Below, piece after piece: positions 37,143 to 47,002 of a stretch of 64,000 nt of DNA. This stretch comes from an uncultured Aquimarina sp. (GTDB lineage Bacteria > Bacteroidota > Bacteroidia > Flavobacteriales > Flavobacteriaceae), in assembly GCA_947489685.1 (NCBI GenBank), contig CANLEM010000003.1, positions 558,001 to 622,000 on the forward strand, given 5' to 3'. Position 1 is the first letter of the stretch; every line of letters begins with the position of its first letter. The position numbers were made by a program, and so were the translations under genes. Under the pieces are notes generated by a model. That model did not search any database and was not told the origin of the DNA. It saw only the letters and a list, made by a program, of their open reading frames with translations.

Positions 37143-37460
37143 TTACAGTAAGGTACTGAACTCTTTTAGCAACTCTTTATTCAGGGTGTAGAAGACGAAT
37201 TTATCTTTATTTTCAGTAATAAACAGACCGCTTTCCTTTAGAATTTTAACATGCTGAGAAATTGTGGATTGAGAATAGGTGAACATTTTAACCAGATCCT
37301 TATTGCAAGTCACATTATCGATACCTTTACCATCGTTTTTGGTGCTTAGATATCTCACCAAAGCAACACGTAAGGGATGCGCTAATGCATTTGCTATTGT
37401 TGCAATTTGATGATCCTTTTGTGTGATATAATCATTTGATTTATCTGTTCTAATTCTCAT
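37143..37460 (-). CDS. ArsR-family winged-helix regulator
   Basis: A 105-residue protein with ALAHPLRVALVRYLS, MFTYSQSTISQHVKILKESGL (recognition helix) and a beta wing (FITENKDKFVFYTL). No CxC metal site is visible in the alpha3 region, so it may sense something other than arsenic. The gene is monocistronic, between the PAP2 gene and the permease. Confidence 0.85.
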   Translation of the reverse strand: MRIRTDKSNDYITQKDHQIATIANALAHPLRVALVRYLSTKNDGKGIDNVTCNKDLVKMFTYSQSTISQHVKILKESGLFITENKDKFVFYTLNKELLKEFSTLL

Positions 37461-37479
37461 TTAGAAAAACGATTTATGA

Positions 37480-37487
37480 CAAATATA
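37480..37487 (-). promoter_or_regulatory. Candidate -7 box of the ArsR gene
   Basis: Reads TATATTTG on the minus strand, 19 bases before the ATG, followed upstream by AT-rich dyad-like sequence (ATATAAGATATATTATAT) that could be an operator. Confidence 0.35.
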
Positions 37488-37579
37488 AGATATATTATAT
37501 CAACTCTGTCGGTTACAGAAATTGATGATGATTTGTTCTATGTTAAACTACAAAAACTGTATCAATGTACTTGCGTGGT

Positions 37580-37670
37580 GCCTGTCCCGAACGGTCGCAC
37601 TTCGACAGGCTCAGTGTGACCGAAGGATTACTTTGCTTGAAGGGGACTGTAATATGTAGATTGGGATAAG
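37580..37670. repeat. Intergenic repeat, copy 1, with alternative hairpins
   Basis: Contains the GCxCTTCGACAGGCTCAGTGTGAC-like block common between genes in Flavobacteria. Two stems are possible but exclusive: 37580-37586 with 37604-37610, and 37592-37601 with 37613-37622. The right end (about 37639-37668, AAGGGGACTGTAATATGTAG) is similar to the repeats at 45621 and 48852. It may also stop transcription of the permease gene. Confidence 0.6.
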
Positions 37671-37677
37671 AAGGGTA

Positions 37678-39930
37678 TTAATTGTCACCTTTTTGATGCT
37701 TTTGGGCAAAAATGGTAGGAATCTCACTTTTCATACCATTGTTTTGTACTAATACTACTCGATTCAATTTTGATAAAATTCGGTCAATGAATATAATACG
37801 TTCTTCAATTTGATTGACTCCCCGTGCCAAGCCCAAAAACACAAGATCTACATACTTACTCTTAGTAAGTAATATATCCAAAACATCTTCTTTTGGTTTG
37901 GATAAAATTACGATGACCTTTGCATCAATTCGGGCTTCTCTAATAGAGAATTGGATATGGTTTTCTAAAATCTGTTTCTCTTCTTCAGAGTTGGTTACAG
38001 AAAAAATACGAATCGTAGACTTCTTCCATTTATTATTAAGTTGGATCAAATACGCCATTAGCACCATTAGATCACCATTATTCTCTTGCCCGCGCCACCA
38101 TATATCTATCCTTTTCTTGATTTTCTTCGGAAAAGGTTTGTTAATTTGAGCTATTAAAATGTTTTTACCAGACCGAGCTAACTCGTTGATGATCTCTAAC
38201 TCCTTTATCTTACTACCTTCAATAGTAGACCATCCAAACACCACTGTATTGGTTTTGATACCAGCAATACCATGACCTGCTGCTACCTGGGTCATACCAT
38301 ACTTAAGGTCAGTTACGACATGTACCTCTGTAAGTGCTTGCAGGCCAACTAAAGCTAAGTCCTTTTGCATTTCATGGGCAATTTCGTTTCTTAATAGAAG
38401 TTCACCTTTATCTGCGGGGGTAATCAATTTGGAGATCGTGAGAAGTCCGCTGTTCTGTCCTAGCATTTCGGTAAACTTGACTAACTCAATTTGTTCCTTT
38501 AAATCCCGAATGAATAATATAATTATAGGTCTCCAATTTCGTGGATGCATTTTTTTGGCATTCAACCTAAGTAAGGCATATCGCCCAAGATGCATCCAAA
38601 TTCCTGTTGAAGCATCACCCCATTGTTGTTCGAGTTTTTTACTCATAAGATATGAGAAAATAAGTAGCTCCAATCCCAGGGCAAATGCAAAAGCTAATGG
38701 ATTGATTAGCCACATTACTATCATCGCAGCAATAGCACCAAGTATAGAAATATACCATGGTACATTAATAGTAGGGCGGTAAGAGGGTTCTTTGATCAAC
38801 TGCTCTATGGCGGCACTCATATTAATCGCCACATACAAGGTGAGAAAAAGCACCGAAACATATTGAGCTATGGTATTTAATCCTCCCAGAAAGACAGCAC
38901 TCACAGCAATAACACCGCTAATCCAAGTAGCGATGGTAGGCTGCCCCGACCTGGAAAGCTTGGCAAGGAATTTAGGAACTAAACCATCCATAGATAAGGC
39001 TTGCAGAATTCTTGGTCCGCCTAATATACTACCGAAGGCAGATGATAAAACTGCTCCCCAAACTGCGGGATATATAAGCCACGGTCCAAATACGGCCAGA
39101 CGAGTCCATATGGTAACGCCAGCCTCGGGATCTGTCATTTGCTCTATGGTTAATGCCCCTGTTACGGCAAATACAAGTGGTATAATGAGATAAATAACCG
39201 CACCCGAAACAACAGCACCCAAGGTTCCCCTCGGAATTGATTTCTGTGGATCCTTGAGATCACCGCTCATACCAACTCCAGCAGTAAACCCTGTAACCGC
39301 GGGAAAAAAAACAGCAAAAACATACCAAAACCCTTCAGGAGCTGTACGATAGGTCGCTTCTGTAATGGGAGATTGTAGATCTTTGCTTAATACTCCAATT
39401 ACTAATGCCAGAATTGAGATTCCTACTATTATCATAATAGGAATTTGGGAATGTAATACAAGTTTCGCACTCTTTCCGGAAAGCAATGTAATAATTACTA
39501 TAAAACCAATAGTCATCAATTGCAATGTATACGAGGGAAATGCTATCCCTGTGACAGGCCATAAGGCCAAAACAGCTTCAGAAAGACCATAGCAGTAAAA
39601 AGTAACACTTAATGTTCTACATAAATAAAGTGGTATTCCAATTGCTCCTCCCGGTTCCAGACCTAAACTTCGTGAAATCATAAAATACTCTCCGCCTACA
39701 CCCACTTTAATATTGGTCGCAATAGCAGAAGCACTCAATCCAGTGATAAAGGTGATTGAACTAGCTAATAAAACAACGACTATAGTTTTAATCAAACCCA
39801 AGTTGCCTAGAACCCAACCAAAACGCAGGTACATAATCAACCCTAATATCGTAAGAATACTGGGCATATAGACCCCTAAGAAAGTACCAAACTTATGGGT
39901 AGACTGAGATGGTCTCGATTTTCTAGTCAT
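37678..39930 (-). CDS. SLC12/APC-type cation-chloride or amino-acid permease
   Basis: A 750-residue transporter: twelve hydrophobic helices in residues ~15-440 with GVYMPSILTILGLIMYLRFG, which matches the opening helix of Na-K-Cl cotransporter-like proteins, and GFTAGVGMSGDLKDPQKSIP, the loop conserved in that family. A ~300-residue cytosolic C-terminal domain follows, as in eukaryotic and bacterial CCC relatives. It may co-transport ions with chloride or amino acids; the substrate is not resolved. Confidence 0.83.
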   Translation of the reverse strand: MTRKSRPSQSTHKFGTFLGVYMPSILTILGLIMYLRFGWVLGNLGLIKTIVVVLLASSITFITGLSASAIATNIKVGVGGEYFMISRSLGLEPGGAIGIPLYLCRTLSVTFYCYGLSEAVLALWPVTGIAFPSYTLQLMTIGFIVIITLLSGKSAKLVLHSQIPIMIIVGISILALVIGVLSKDLQSPITEATYRTAPEGFWYVFAVFFPAVTGFTAGVGMSGDLKDPQKSIPRGTLGAVVSGAVIYLIIPLVFAVTGALTIEQMTDPEAGVTIWTRLAVFGPWLIYPAVWGAVLSSAFGSILGGPRILQALSMDGLVPKFLAKLSRSGQPTIATWISGVIAVSAVFLGGLNTIAQYVSVLFLTLYVAINMSAAIEQLIKEPSYRPTINVPWYISILGAIAAMIVMWLINPLAFAFALGLELLIFSYLMSKKLEQQWGDASTGIWMHLGRYALLRLNAKKMHPRNWRPIIILFIRDLKEQIELVKFTEMLGQNSGLLTISKLITPADKGELLLRNEIAHEMQKDLALVGLQALTEVHVVTDLKYGMTQVAAGHGIAGIKTNTVVFGWSTIEGSKIKELEIINELARSGKNILIAQINKPFPKKIKKRIDIWWRGQENNGDLMVLMAYLIQLNNKWKKSTIRIFSVTNSEEEKQILENHIQFSIREARIDAKVIVILSKPKEDVLDILLTKSKYVDLVFLGLARGVNQIEERIIFIDRILSKLNRVVLVQNNGMKSEIPTIFAQKHQKGDN

Positions 39931-40050
39931 TAGATCTTAGATATGTTAGATAATACCAGTCGAAAGCTACTACTGTACTAAAGATAGAAGAAAAATAGGA
40001 GAATTAACAGCAAGAGAGTAGAGGAAACAGATCTTAGGAGGTTTACGATT

Positions 40051-40746
40051 TCATAATTTTGTTAAAACTTCCAATTTTTTAAAAACAATAACCTTATACA
40101 TTGTACTAACGGGAACTTTATTATTTTCAATTAACACATATGTTCTGGTTGCTTTTGTAACTCTACTTAAATTGGAAATATATGATTTATGTGTGCGTTG
40201 GAAATTGTCAGATAATAATGTGTTGATATTAGTAAGTGTTTCGGAGATAAGGTACATTCTTGAATCGGTAAAGATTTTCAAATAATTTCCAAAACTCTGA
40301 ATGTACAGAATTGATTTAAATGAAATATTAACAGGCATGCCATCATGTTTTATCTGCAATTCTTCGCTACCTCTATTTTTTTTAGGCTGTATTATTTTTG
40401 AAGATGAAACTTTGTTGATGGCTTTCAAAAAGCGTTCAATTTTTATAGGTTTCAATAAATAATCTACAACCCCGTAGTTATAACTTTCTAAAGCATACTC
40501 AGAATACGCCGTAGTTAAAATCACTTTAGGTGGTTTTATCATAGAACGCAAAATTTCAATGCCATTCAATTCTGGCATTTCTATGTCTAGAAAGATGAGA
40601 TCAAGTTCATTTTGCTGAGTGAAATTGACAAATTCAAGAGGATTACCCGTACTTAATACTAGTTCAAAATTGTCAATTTTTGAACAATAATCTTCTAACA
40701 CTTTACGTGCTAGTATTTCGTCATCTATGATACCTACTTTAATCAT
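40051..40746 (-). CDS. LytTR-family response regulator
   Basis: A 231-residue protein with receiver (IIDDEILARK; LIFLDIEMPELNG; TTAYSEYALESY; LLKPIKIERF) and LytTR domains (ILYIQSFGNYLKIFTDSR; FQRTHKSYISN). Its ATG overlaps the kinase gene upstream by eight bases. The pair is divergent from an esterase cluster. Confidence 0.92.
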   Translation of the reverse strand: MIKVGIIDDEILARKVLEDYCSKIDNFELVLSTGNPLEFVNFTQQNELDLIFLDIEMPELNGIEILRSMIKPPKVILTTAYSEYALESYNYGVVDYLLKPIKIERFLKAINKVSSSKIIQPKKNRGSEELQIKHDGMPVNISFKSILYIQSFGNYLKIFTDSRMYLISETLTNINTLLSDNFQRTHKSYISNLSRVTKATRTYVLIENNKVPVSTMYKVIVFKKLEVLTKL

Positions 40747-41791
40747 TAACTGTTTTTTTTACTGTTGAAACTGCTAAATCAATAGATAAATTTACATGAT
40801 ATTTTCCCTCTTTATCATCAATTTCTAATACATGAGAATCGGGATATAAAAGATTTAACCGTCTTCTCACATTCTCAAGCCCTAATCCTTCTCTTTTTGA
40901 GGTAGAAGCAATTAGAGGTTTTGAATTATCCACACAAAAATGAAGAGAGGCATTTTTAATAGCTACAGAAATATCAATGGTACTCTGCTCGTTTGTACTT
41001 TGAGCACCATGCTTCACAGCATTTTCAACAAATGGGATGAGCAACATCGGAGAAATCCGTAAGCCAGACACGTCTCCGTCAATTAAAAATTCAATAGTAC
41101 ACCGTTTACTCAGTCTTTTTTCTTCGAGTAGCAAATAATTTTCTATAAACTCAAGCTCTTCTTTTAACAAAACAGTATCTTTTTTAGAACTCTCTAATTG
41201 ATACCGCATTAATTCTGAAAGCTGCATGACAAGGTCGGGAGTTTCTAATGATTGTTTCCGCGAAAGCGAATAAATACTATTTAAAGAATTGAATAAAAAA
41301 TGAGGGTTTACCTGCTCTTTTAAATAATTTAGCTCCATTTCTTTTTGTAACTTTTCTTTCTCAGCATTTTCTCTTTGGATGATCATATTTCTTCTTAAAA
41401 AATAGGCAGCCATTCCGGCCCCAGTGGTATAAATTAGAAAAAAGATCATTTTATAAACACCATACCACCCATCTTTCATATATCCTTTCAAATATGACCC
41501 AAGAAATACACTTCCAACAAGAAGTAGGGTATATAAAAAATAGCGTCTCTTATCAAAAAAAAAGGGAATTAAAACGAAATGATTTATCCATATGATGGCC
41601 ATAATGGCAATTGTATACTTAAGACCATGTAAGAAAAAAGAATAATTAGTATCAAATCTATCCTTAACCCCCCACATACTTAATATCTCAAGTATAAGTA
41701 CTAATAAAAAGGCACCTACATTTATTAGGATTGTATGTTTTAATGACCTGCTAAGCATAAATTCAAAATAATAATCGGTTAAATATACCAT
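40739..41791 (-). CDS. LytS-type sensor histidine kinase
   Basis: A 350-residue kinase; the ATG at 41758 (MLSRSLKHT) is an equally good start. Four membrane helices lead to a short coiled coil and a PF06580 core with YLKEQVNPHFLFNSLNSIYS, LLIPFVENAVKHG and GLGLENVRRRLNLLYPDS. Genes downstream of it in the same direction are its regulator; the divergent esterase gene at 41943 is a likely target. Confidence 0.9.
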   Translation of the reverse strand: MVYLTDYYFEFMLSRSLKHTILINVGAFLLVLILEILSMWGVKDRFDTNYSFFLHGLKYTIAIMAIIWINHFVLIPFFFDKRRYFLYTLLLVGSVFLGSYLKGYMKDGWYGVYKMIFFLIYTTGAGMAAYFLRRNMIIQRENAEKEKLQKEMELNYLKEQVNPHFLFNSLNSIYSLSRKQSLETPDLVMQLSELMRYQLESSKKDTVLLKEELEFIENYLLLEEKRLSKRCTIEFLIDGDVSGLRISPMLLIPFVENAVKHGAQSTNEQSTIDISVAIKNASLHFCVDNSKPLIASTSKREGLGLENVRRRLNLLYPDSHVLEIDDKEGKYHVNLSIDLAVSTVKKTVND

Positions 41792-41942
41792 CTATGCACA
41801 GAAATCATCTTAATTATTATACAAAAGCGGGATATCAATGACAAAATGGTTTTATCATTTAATTGTTGTGTTTATCCTATTAATGGATTTCGACATTGAA
41901 TATACTATACATTTATTCAACATTTAAGTAAAAAAATAAACA

Positions 41943-43106
41943 ATGAGAAACTACAACTTTATTATTTTAATACTTGTATTTACACTATTTTTTAATTCAT
42001 GCAATACTAAAAAACAGAACGTAAACGAACCTGATTTTCCTGGTTTAACAGAACACAGTGAACCAGCAGTTACCTTAGGCGAAATAGCTTCACTTCAGTC
42101 AAAAGTGTTAAACAAAACTGTTCCACTATCAATCCATTTGCCTGCTAACTATGATAGTTTCAAGAAATCCTACCCCGTGCTGTATATGATGGGTTCAGAT
42201 TACCGAGCTCGGTTCGCCATGTTAGCTTCTACACTAGATTATATGGGCGAAGGACAAATTCCTGAGATGATACTTATAGGAATAGATCTACCCGAAGGAA
42301 ATAGTATTTTATTACCAACAAGAGAAAATAAAGACACAACAATTCCGGATAATTATATTAACTTTTTTGAGACAGAGCTGATGCCGTATGTGGATAATAA
42401 CTATCGGACTGCTCCGTTCAAAGTGCTTTATGGCGGTTCTAACAGTGGTTTTTTCACTGTTTACACGCTACTCAACAAGCCCCTTCTGTTTAATGGCTAC
42501 TTCGCAAGCAGCCCATCAATTAGGCACATACCGGCAGTGCTTCAACAAAAAATAAAAACAGGTCCGTTAAAAACGCTAGCAGAAAACAGATCTCTACACA
42601 TCATTTATAGCAATGAAGAGGGATTAACAAATCACGTTTCTGAATTCTCTCGTGTTGTAGCGGATCATAAACCAGAGAATTTCACCTATAAAGTAGATGA
42701 ATTGGTGAACCAGGGTCATGTACCAGCGATGGATTTTACACAGTTTCTTCTTGCATTATATCCTGACTTCAATCCCTTCAATCCCGGTGAAAACCTGGAA
42801 TCATTGGATACAGTGACACAACATTTCGATAGGTTATCAAAACGATACGGGTATGAAATCAAGACACCTATATCGGTCATATTTAACCTTGGTTTTCACA
42901 CGATACTAAGTAAGGATTTAATTGCCGCAGAAGAAATCTTTCAATATTCCATAGAAGTGTATCCCGAAGGGAAGGAATCTTATCTCGGAATGGGTCTTGT
43001 ACGCAGAGCTCAAGGTCAGCTTGAAAGTGCTAAGGTCATGATCGAAAAAGCACTGATAATTGATCCAGATTTTTCACTTGCTCAAAGGTGGCTACACAGA
43101 CTCTAG
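41943..43106 (+). CDS. Alpha/beta-hydrolase esterase lipoprotein with TPR tail
   Basis: A 387-residue lipoprotein (lipobox FNSCNT, Cys20). Residues ~50-290 are an esterase D/Fes-like fold: [31 protein letters not shown] and a nucleophile region with Ser166 in LYGGSNSG; the second Gly of GxSxG is Ser here. The His is probably in NQGHVPAM. The last ~70 residues resemble TPR helices. The frame beyond the TAG reads protein-like after two stops. Confidence 0.8.
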   Translation: MRNYNFIILILVFTLFFNSCNTKKQNVNEPDFPGLTEHSEPAVTLGEIASLQSKVLNKTVPLSIHLPANYDSFKKSYPVLYMMGSDYRARFAMLASTLDYMGEGQIPEMILIGIDLPEGNSILLPTRENKDTTIPDNYINFFETELMPYVDNNYRTAPFKVLYGGSNSGFFTVYTLLNKPLLFNGYFASSPSIRHIPAVLQQKIKTGPLKTLAENRSLHIIYSNEEGLTNHVSEFSRVVADHKPENFTYKVDELVNQGHVPAMDFTQFLLALYPDFNPFNPGENLESLDTVTQHFDRLSKRYGYEIKTPISVIFNLGFHTILSKDLIAAEEIFQYSIEVYPEGKESYLGMGLVRRAQGQLESAKVMIEKALIIDPDFSLAQRWLHRL

Positions 43107-43187
43107 AAATGAAACTTGGCTTTACTCCCCAAAGAGCAATTGGATGGATTTATTACTTTAAAAAAAGAAATAGGCCAATTGGTTTGA
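43107..43187 (+). pseudogene. Protein-like frame continuing past two stops
   Basis: After the TAG that ends the esterase (43104-43106) and AAA, a TGA occurs at 43110-43112, then the same frame encodes 24 codons (NLALLPKEQLDGFITLKKEI and GQLV) before a TGA. Its composition is like the amphipathic end of a TPR domain. It may be a former C-terminal extension or a fragment of another gene. Confidence 0.3.
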
Positions 43188-43221
43188 TCACAAATTAATT
43201 AGCTAGGAAAAACAAAAAAAC

Positions 43222-45207
43222 ATGAAAATCAACAAATTCTTAATATTAACATTGATTATATCGCTACAGACTGTCTTTGCTCAACAAAACAGTGTGATAA
43301 ACAACATACAAAATGTAGAAGGATCTTCCTTGGTACTACCACAAATTCAAGTAGTCCCCATAAAAGATTCTAAGACTGCAAAAAACTATGAATTGTATAT
43401 AGAGTTACCCGAAGATTATTCTGAGAACAATAATAAAACCTATCCTGTTCTTTATTACACAGATGCTGTGTGGCATCGAGAAATGCTATCTGGCGCTGCA
43501 GAATACATGCTAGAAAATGTTATTCTAGTCGGAATTTCCTGGCAGAAGGACGTCGCAGAAGATTTAAGGCAACAATATGGAGCTCACGCCAGCCGATTTA
43601 CCGATTATTCATTCTGGAAAAAAGCCAACCCTAATCATCCTAAACTGAAATTTGGCCAAGCCGAAAATCACTTGGCATTTATTCGCAACGAAGTTATCCA
43701 ATATGTAGATAACAACTATCGCACCGATCCAGACAGTCGTTCCTATTTTGGGTATTCACTAAGCGGTGCATTTGGTGCTTATATAGTATTGACGCAACCC
43801 GATACTTTTAATAATTACATTCTTGGTAGTCCATTAAACAAAGGCCTAATCCCTTACCTCTCTGAGATTAATACGAAATTGGGAGCTTCCGAGTCCAATA
43901 AGAACAATCCATTGCACGCTAATGTATATATCGCCTATGGCACTTTAGAAAAAGAAAAAGACGAACCTATTGACGAATATTTAGAATTGCTGAAGAATAG
44001 AAAGAATTTAAGTTTATCTGTGCAAAATAAAACAATGGAAGGCGATCATGGAACCGCTTTCCCCAGGGTTGCTGTAGAAAGTGTCGCCTGGTTGTCATCT
44101 TTGATGAGTCACGTTTCAAATACTAACAATGAGATCTCATTCTGGGAGATACCGCACCTCAATAATGCATTTGTTACTACACATCCAGAGGACAGAAAAG
44201 ATGGAATATTGGTTGATACATTAGCGGTAAATAGCAAAGATAGAAAAGCAATCCTTAAACTTTCGCAAGAAATTTTTGAAGGTAACCATGGAAGCTATGA
44301 TGCTTTGCTCATTTCGCACAAAAACAAATTAGTTTTTGAATCCTATTATAAAAAAGGGCGTATCAATGTGCCACATGGACAAGCATCGGCTGTAAAAGCA
44401 TATACCAGTTTGGTTTTGGGTAGAGCGATTCAAATGGGGTACCTAACCATTGAAGATCTACACAAACCTTTGATTAGTTTTCTAAAAGATATTGATCCTA
44501 AAAAAATGACCAAAGGAGCCGAAAAAATCACACTTCATAAAGCATTGACCATGCACGGAGGGTTGACTATAGATCGTGATAAATGGAAAGAAATTGAGAA
44601 AGATTCGGTTCGACTAAAAGGTCAAGGGTTGGTACAGACCCTTCTTGAGCAAAGTGAACCTATAACCAATGAGTCTCAGACGTATTTGTATGGTAATTTT
44701 AATCCAATGTTGGTAATGACGGTCATTGATGCCGTTGTTCCCGGAACAGCTCAGGACTTTATTAAAACAGAATTACTTGACAAACTCGGTATTACAAATT
44801 ACAAGTGGTCAACTCATATTAGTGGTTTGCCAGAAGCAGGGTGGCGTGCAAGTATCATGTCTCGGGATATGCTCAAGTTGGGTAATTTGATTCTTAATAA
44901 GGGTAAATTAAACGGTGAGCAGCTTATTTCTGTAGACTATCTTACCAAAGCCACCAGTGGCATTGTAAAACCTACTCAAGATTGGGTGCCAAAAGACTAT
45001 CGTTACGGTTATTTTTGGTACCAAACACGCGTAAATGTAGGTGCTAAAAGTTATGATACTGCATTTGCCTGGGGAGGTGGGGGACAACGTGTAATAGTGA
45101 TAGAAGAACTTGACCTAACCATTGTAATTTCTGGCCATGATGGTGAAGATGACAAAATAATGACTCAAATTTCTGAAATCATTATACGTGCTTTTGTTAC
45201 ACAATAA
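43222..45207 (+). CDS. Esterase fused to beta-lactamase-fold serine hydrolase
   Basis: A 661-residue exported protein. Signal peptide to VFAQQ. Residues ~30-300 form an esterase like that of the preceding gene, with Ser179 in YFGYSLSGAFGAY (GxSxS rather than GxSxG) and a His in EGDHGTAF. Residues ~310-661 form a class C beta-lactamase-like domain with Ser389/Lys392 (ASAVKAYTS) and a late GGGGQ. The second domain is close to that of the protein at 14123. Two putative active sites on one chain suggest a two-step hydrolysis, but the substrates are unknown. Confidence 0.85.
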   Translation: MKINKFLILTLIISLQTVFAQQNSVINNIQNVEGSSLVLPQIQVVPIKDSKTAKNYELYIELPEDYSENNNKTYPVLYYTDAVWHREMLSGAAEYMLENVILVGISWQKDVAEDLRQQYGAHASRFTDYSFWKKANPNHPKLKFGQAENHLAFIRNEVIQYVDNNYRTDPDSRSYFGYSLSGAFGAYIVLTQPDTFNNYILGSPLNKGLIPYLSEINTKLGASESNKNNPLHANVYIAYGTLEKEKDEPIDEYLELLKNRKNLSLSVQNKTMEGDHGTAFPRVAVESVAWLSSLMSHVSNTNNEISFWEIPHLNNAFVTTHPEDRKDGILVDTLAVNSKDRKAILKLSQEIFEGNHGSYDALLISHKNKLVFESYYKKGRINVPHGQASAVKAYTSLVLGRAIQMGYLTIEDLHKPLISFLKDIDPKKMTKGAEKITLHKALTMHGGLTIDRDKWKEIEKDSVRLKGQGLVQTLLEQSEPITNESQTYLYGNFNPMLVMTVIDAVVPGTAQDFIKTELLDKLGITNYKWSTHISGLPEAGWRASIMSRDMLKLGNLILNKGKLNGEQLISVDYLTKATSGIVKPTQDWVPKDYRYGYFWYQTRVNVGAKSYDTAFAWGGGGQRVIVIEELDLTIVISGHDGEDDKIMTQISEIIIRAFVTQ

Positions 45208-45620
45208 TCCCATAAAACAAATGGAGATTACGGACCATCAACAATTTGATGTTTCGTATACTAGTAGTTTTGCGTCAAAAATCATTCTAAGGCTTAAAAT
45301 ATCAATGCTAAGACAGTATTAGATTGCTATAGTAGTATAAGTATTGCTCGTATAACTCATTTAATTAGATCTAAGATTCTATACAGGCACGTAAATCTCA
45401 TAGTTATAAAATTTAGACATAGTTTTATAATATACTTGTATTATGCATTAGCCTGAGCTGTCACACTGAGGATGTTTGCACTGAGTTTATCGAAGTGTCG
45501 AAGTGTTGCCTAAGGGTCACTTTGAGGTAGGAGCGAGGTGGTTGGTTGGCATATATCTACTCTACAGTTTATTTTAAAAACTTTAGCCTGTGCTGAGCGA
45601 AGTAATAACGGAGTCAAAGT

Positions 45621-45651
45621 AGAGGAGGGGAGTGTAATGTGTGTGGAATGG
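45621..45651. repeat. Intergenic repeat, copy 2, left of the R-M genes
   Basis: Starts AGAGGAGGGGAGTGTAAT. It is identical at 27 of 30 positions to 48852-48881, and less closely to the right end of the repeat at 37639. The two close copies bracket the restriction-modification genes. Confidence 0.75.
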
Positions 45652-45706
45652 GATAAATATGTTGATAAAAAAAAATCAAACTAATATTCTTGATGGCAAC
45701 ATTAGT

Positions 45707-45714
45707 TAAATTTG
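45707..45714 (+). promoter_or_regulatory. Candidate -7 box of the methyltransferase gene
   Basis: TAAATTTG fits TAnnTTTG and lies 16 bases before the ATG. A TTG at 45690-45692 is closer than the usual -33 spacing. Confidence 0.35.
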
Positions 45715-45730
45715 TTTTCAAGTAAGGATT

Positions 45731-47002
45731 ATGAAATACTCAGAAATAAGAAATAGATTGATTCAGAAAGAGTCTCAATGGATAGAAGAAGGAGCTGCAT
45801 ATGTTACTCACTATTTACAAAGTAGAGATAATGGCGCTTCCAAATATTATGAAGACGAAGCACTTAAATATATTGATAGTTTAGTTCAAGAACCTGAGTT
45901 TAATTATGAGATACCATTCAAGTACGATGTCCCATTTCCTCCCCCGGAAAATTCTAAGTTTAAGTTTATAGATTTATTTGCTGGAATAGGAGGGTTTCGT
46001 ATTTCTTTCCAAGAGTTAAATGGAAAATGCGTATTTTCTTCGGAATGGAATAAATATGCTAAAAAAACCTATGATGCAAATTTTGGAGAGGTTCCGTTTG
46101 GGGATATTACCCAAATTGACGAAAAAAAAATTCCAGATCATGACATCTTAATTGGAGGTTTTCCTTGCCAACCTTTTAGTATTGCTGGAGTTTCAAAAAA
46201 AAATAGTTTAGGGAAAAAACATGGTTTTTTAGATGAAACTCAAGGAACTTTATTCTTTGATATCTGTAGAATTATAAAAGAGAAAAAACCTAAAGCTTTT
46301 CTCTTAGAAAATGTGAAAAATCTTAAATCTCACGATAAAGGAAATACTTTTAAAGTGATTGAAAAAACGTTAAAGAAACTAGGGTATTTTGTTTTTAGTA
46401 AAGTTTTAGATGCAAAATATTATGTCCCCCAGCATAGAGAAAGAATCTTTATAGTAGGCTTTAGTATGGAATATTTTAATGAAAGTGTTGTGTTTAATTT
46501 CCCTAAACCTCCTAAGTCAGAACTCCAAATTAAAACAATTCTTGAAAAGAAAGTTGATAAAAAGTATACCTTATCAGATAAGCTTTGGGAATACTTACAA
46601 AATTATGCTAAAAAACATCGAGAAAAAGGAAATGGATTTGGTTTTGGATTAGTTGATAAAAATGGGATTTCAAGAACCTTAAGTGCTAGATACTATAAGG
46701 ATGGTTCTGAGATTCTTATCCCTCAAGGGAAAGATGAAAACCCAAGAAGATTGACTCCTGAAGAATGCAAAAAATTAATGGGCTATCCAGATAAGTTTAA
46801 AATAAAAAATATTGGAGTTTCTGACACACAATTGTATAAACAATTCGGTAACTCAGTTGCAGTTCCTGTCGTGCGTGAAGTTGCTAACGCGATGTTATAT
46901 TTTATGAATAATGACCAAAATAAAAAGGAGAAAGTCATTTTAATGAATAAAAATAATGAAGAAATTCTAAAAGAAAAAAACGAGATTAAAATAAGTGTTT
47001 AG
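45731..47002 (+). CDS. dcm: C5 cytosine DNA methyltransferase (M.EcoRII/Dcm type)
   Basis: A 423-residue enzyme that methylates the 5 position of cytosine. An ~77-residue extension precedes motif I ([12 protein letters not shown], ~79-90); motif [14 protein letters not shown] carries catalytic Cys146; ENVKN (motif VI) is at ~193; [11 protein letters not shown] (motif VIII) at ~234; target recognition region ~250-350; [10 protein letters not shown] (motif X) closes it. The N-terminal extension and the adjacent ecoRII-like gene suggest a CCWGG target. Its stop codon overlaps that of the convergent vsr gene. Confidence 0.93.
   Translation: MKYSEIRNRLIQKESQWIEEGAAYVTHYLQSRDNGASKYYEDEALKYIDSLVQEPEFNYEIPFKYDVPFPPPENSKFKFIDLFAGIGGFRISFQELNGKCVFSSEWNKYAKKTYDANFGEVPFGDITQIDEKKIPDHDILIGGFPCQPFSIAGVSKKNSLGKKHGFLDETQGTLFFDICRIIKEKKPKAFLLENVKNLKSHDKGNTFKVIEKTLKKLGYFVFSKVLDAKYYVPQHRERIFIVGFSMEYFNESVVFNFPKPPKSELQIKTILEKKVDKKYTLSDKLWEYLQNYAKKHREKGNGFGFGLVDKNGISRTLSARYYKDGSEILIPQGKDENPRRLTPEECKKLMGYPDKFKIKNIGVSDTQLYKQFGNSVAVPVVREVANAMLYFMNNDQNKKEKVILMNKNNEEILKEKNEIKISV

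Larger units (their letters stand above)
45208..45730. other. Gene-free tract carrying flavobacterial intergenic repeats
   Basis: No coding frame of note. The interval 45450-45500 contains CACACTGAG and ATCGAAGTG blocks typical of Flavobacteria repeat clusters; 45621-45651 is a copy of the repeat also found at 37639 and 48852. The last 40 bases are the promoter region of the methyltransferase gene. Confidence 0.6.

Noticed and set aside
37461-37677. Hairpins considered as a tRNA or riboswitch
   Set aside because: No cloverleaf or known aptamer pattern; the block resembles an intergenic repeat found elsewhere in the window.
45450-45620. Repeat-rich tract considered as a CRISPR array
   Set aside because: The repeats are irregular in length and spacing, without equal spacers or nearby cas genes.
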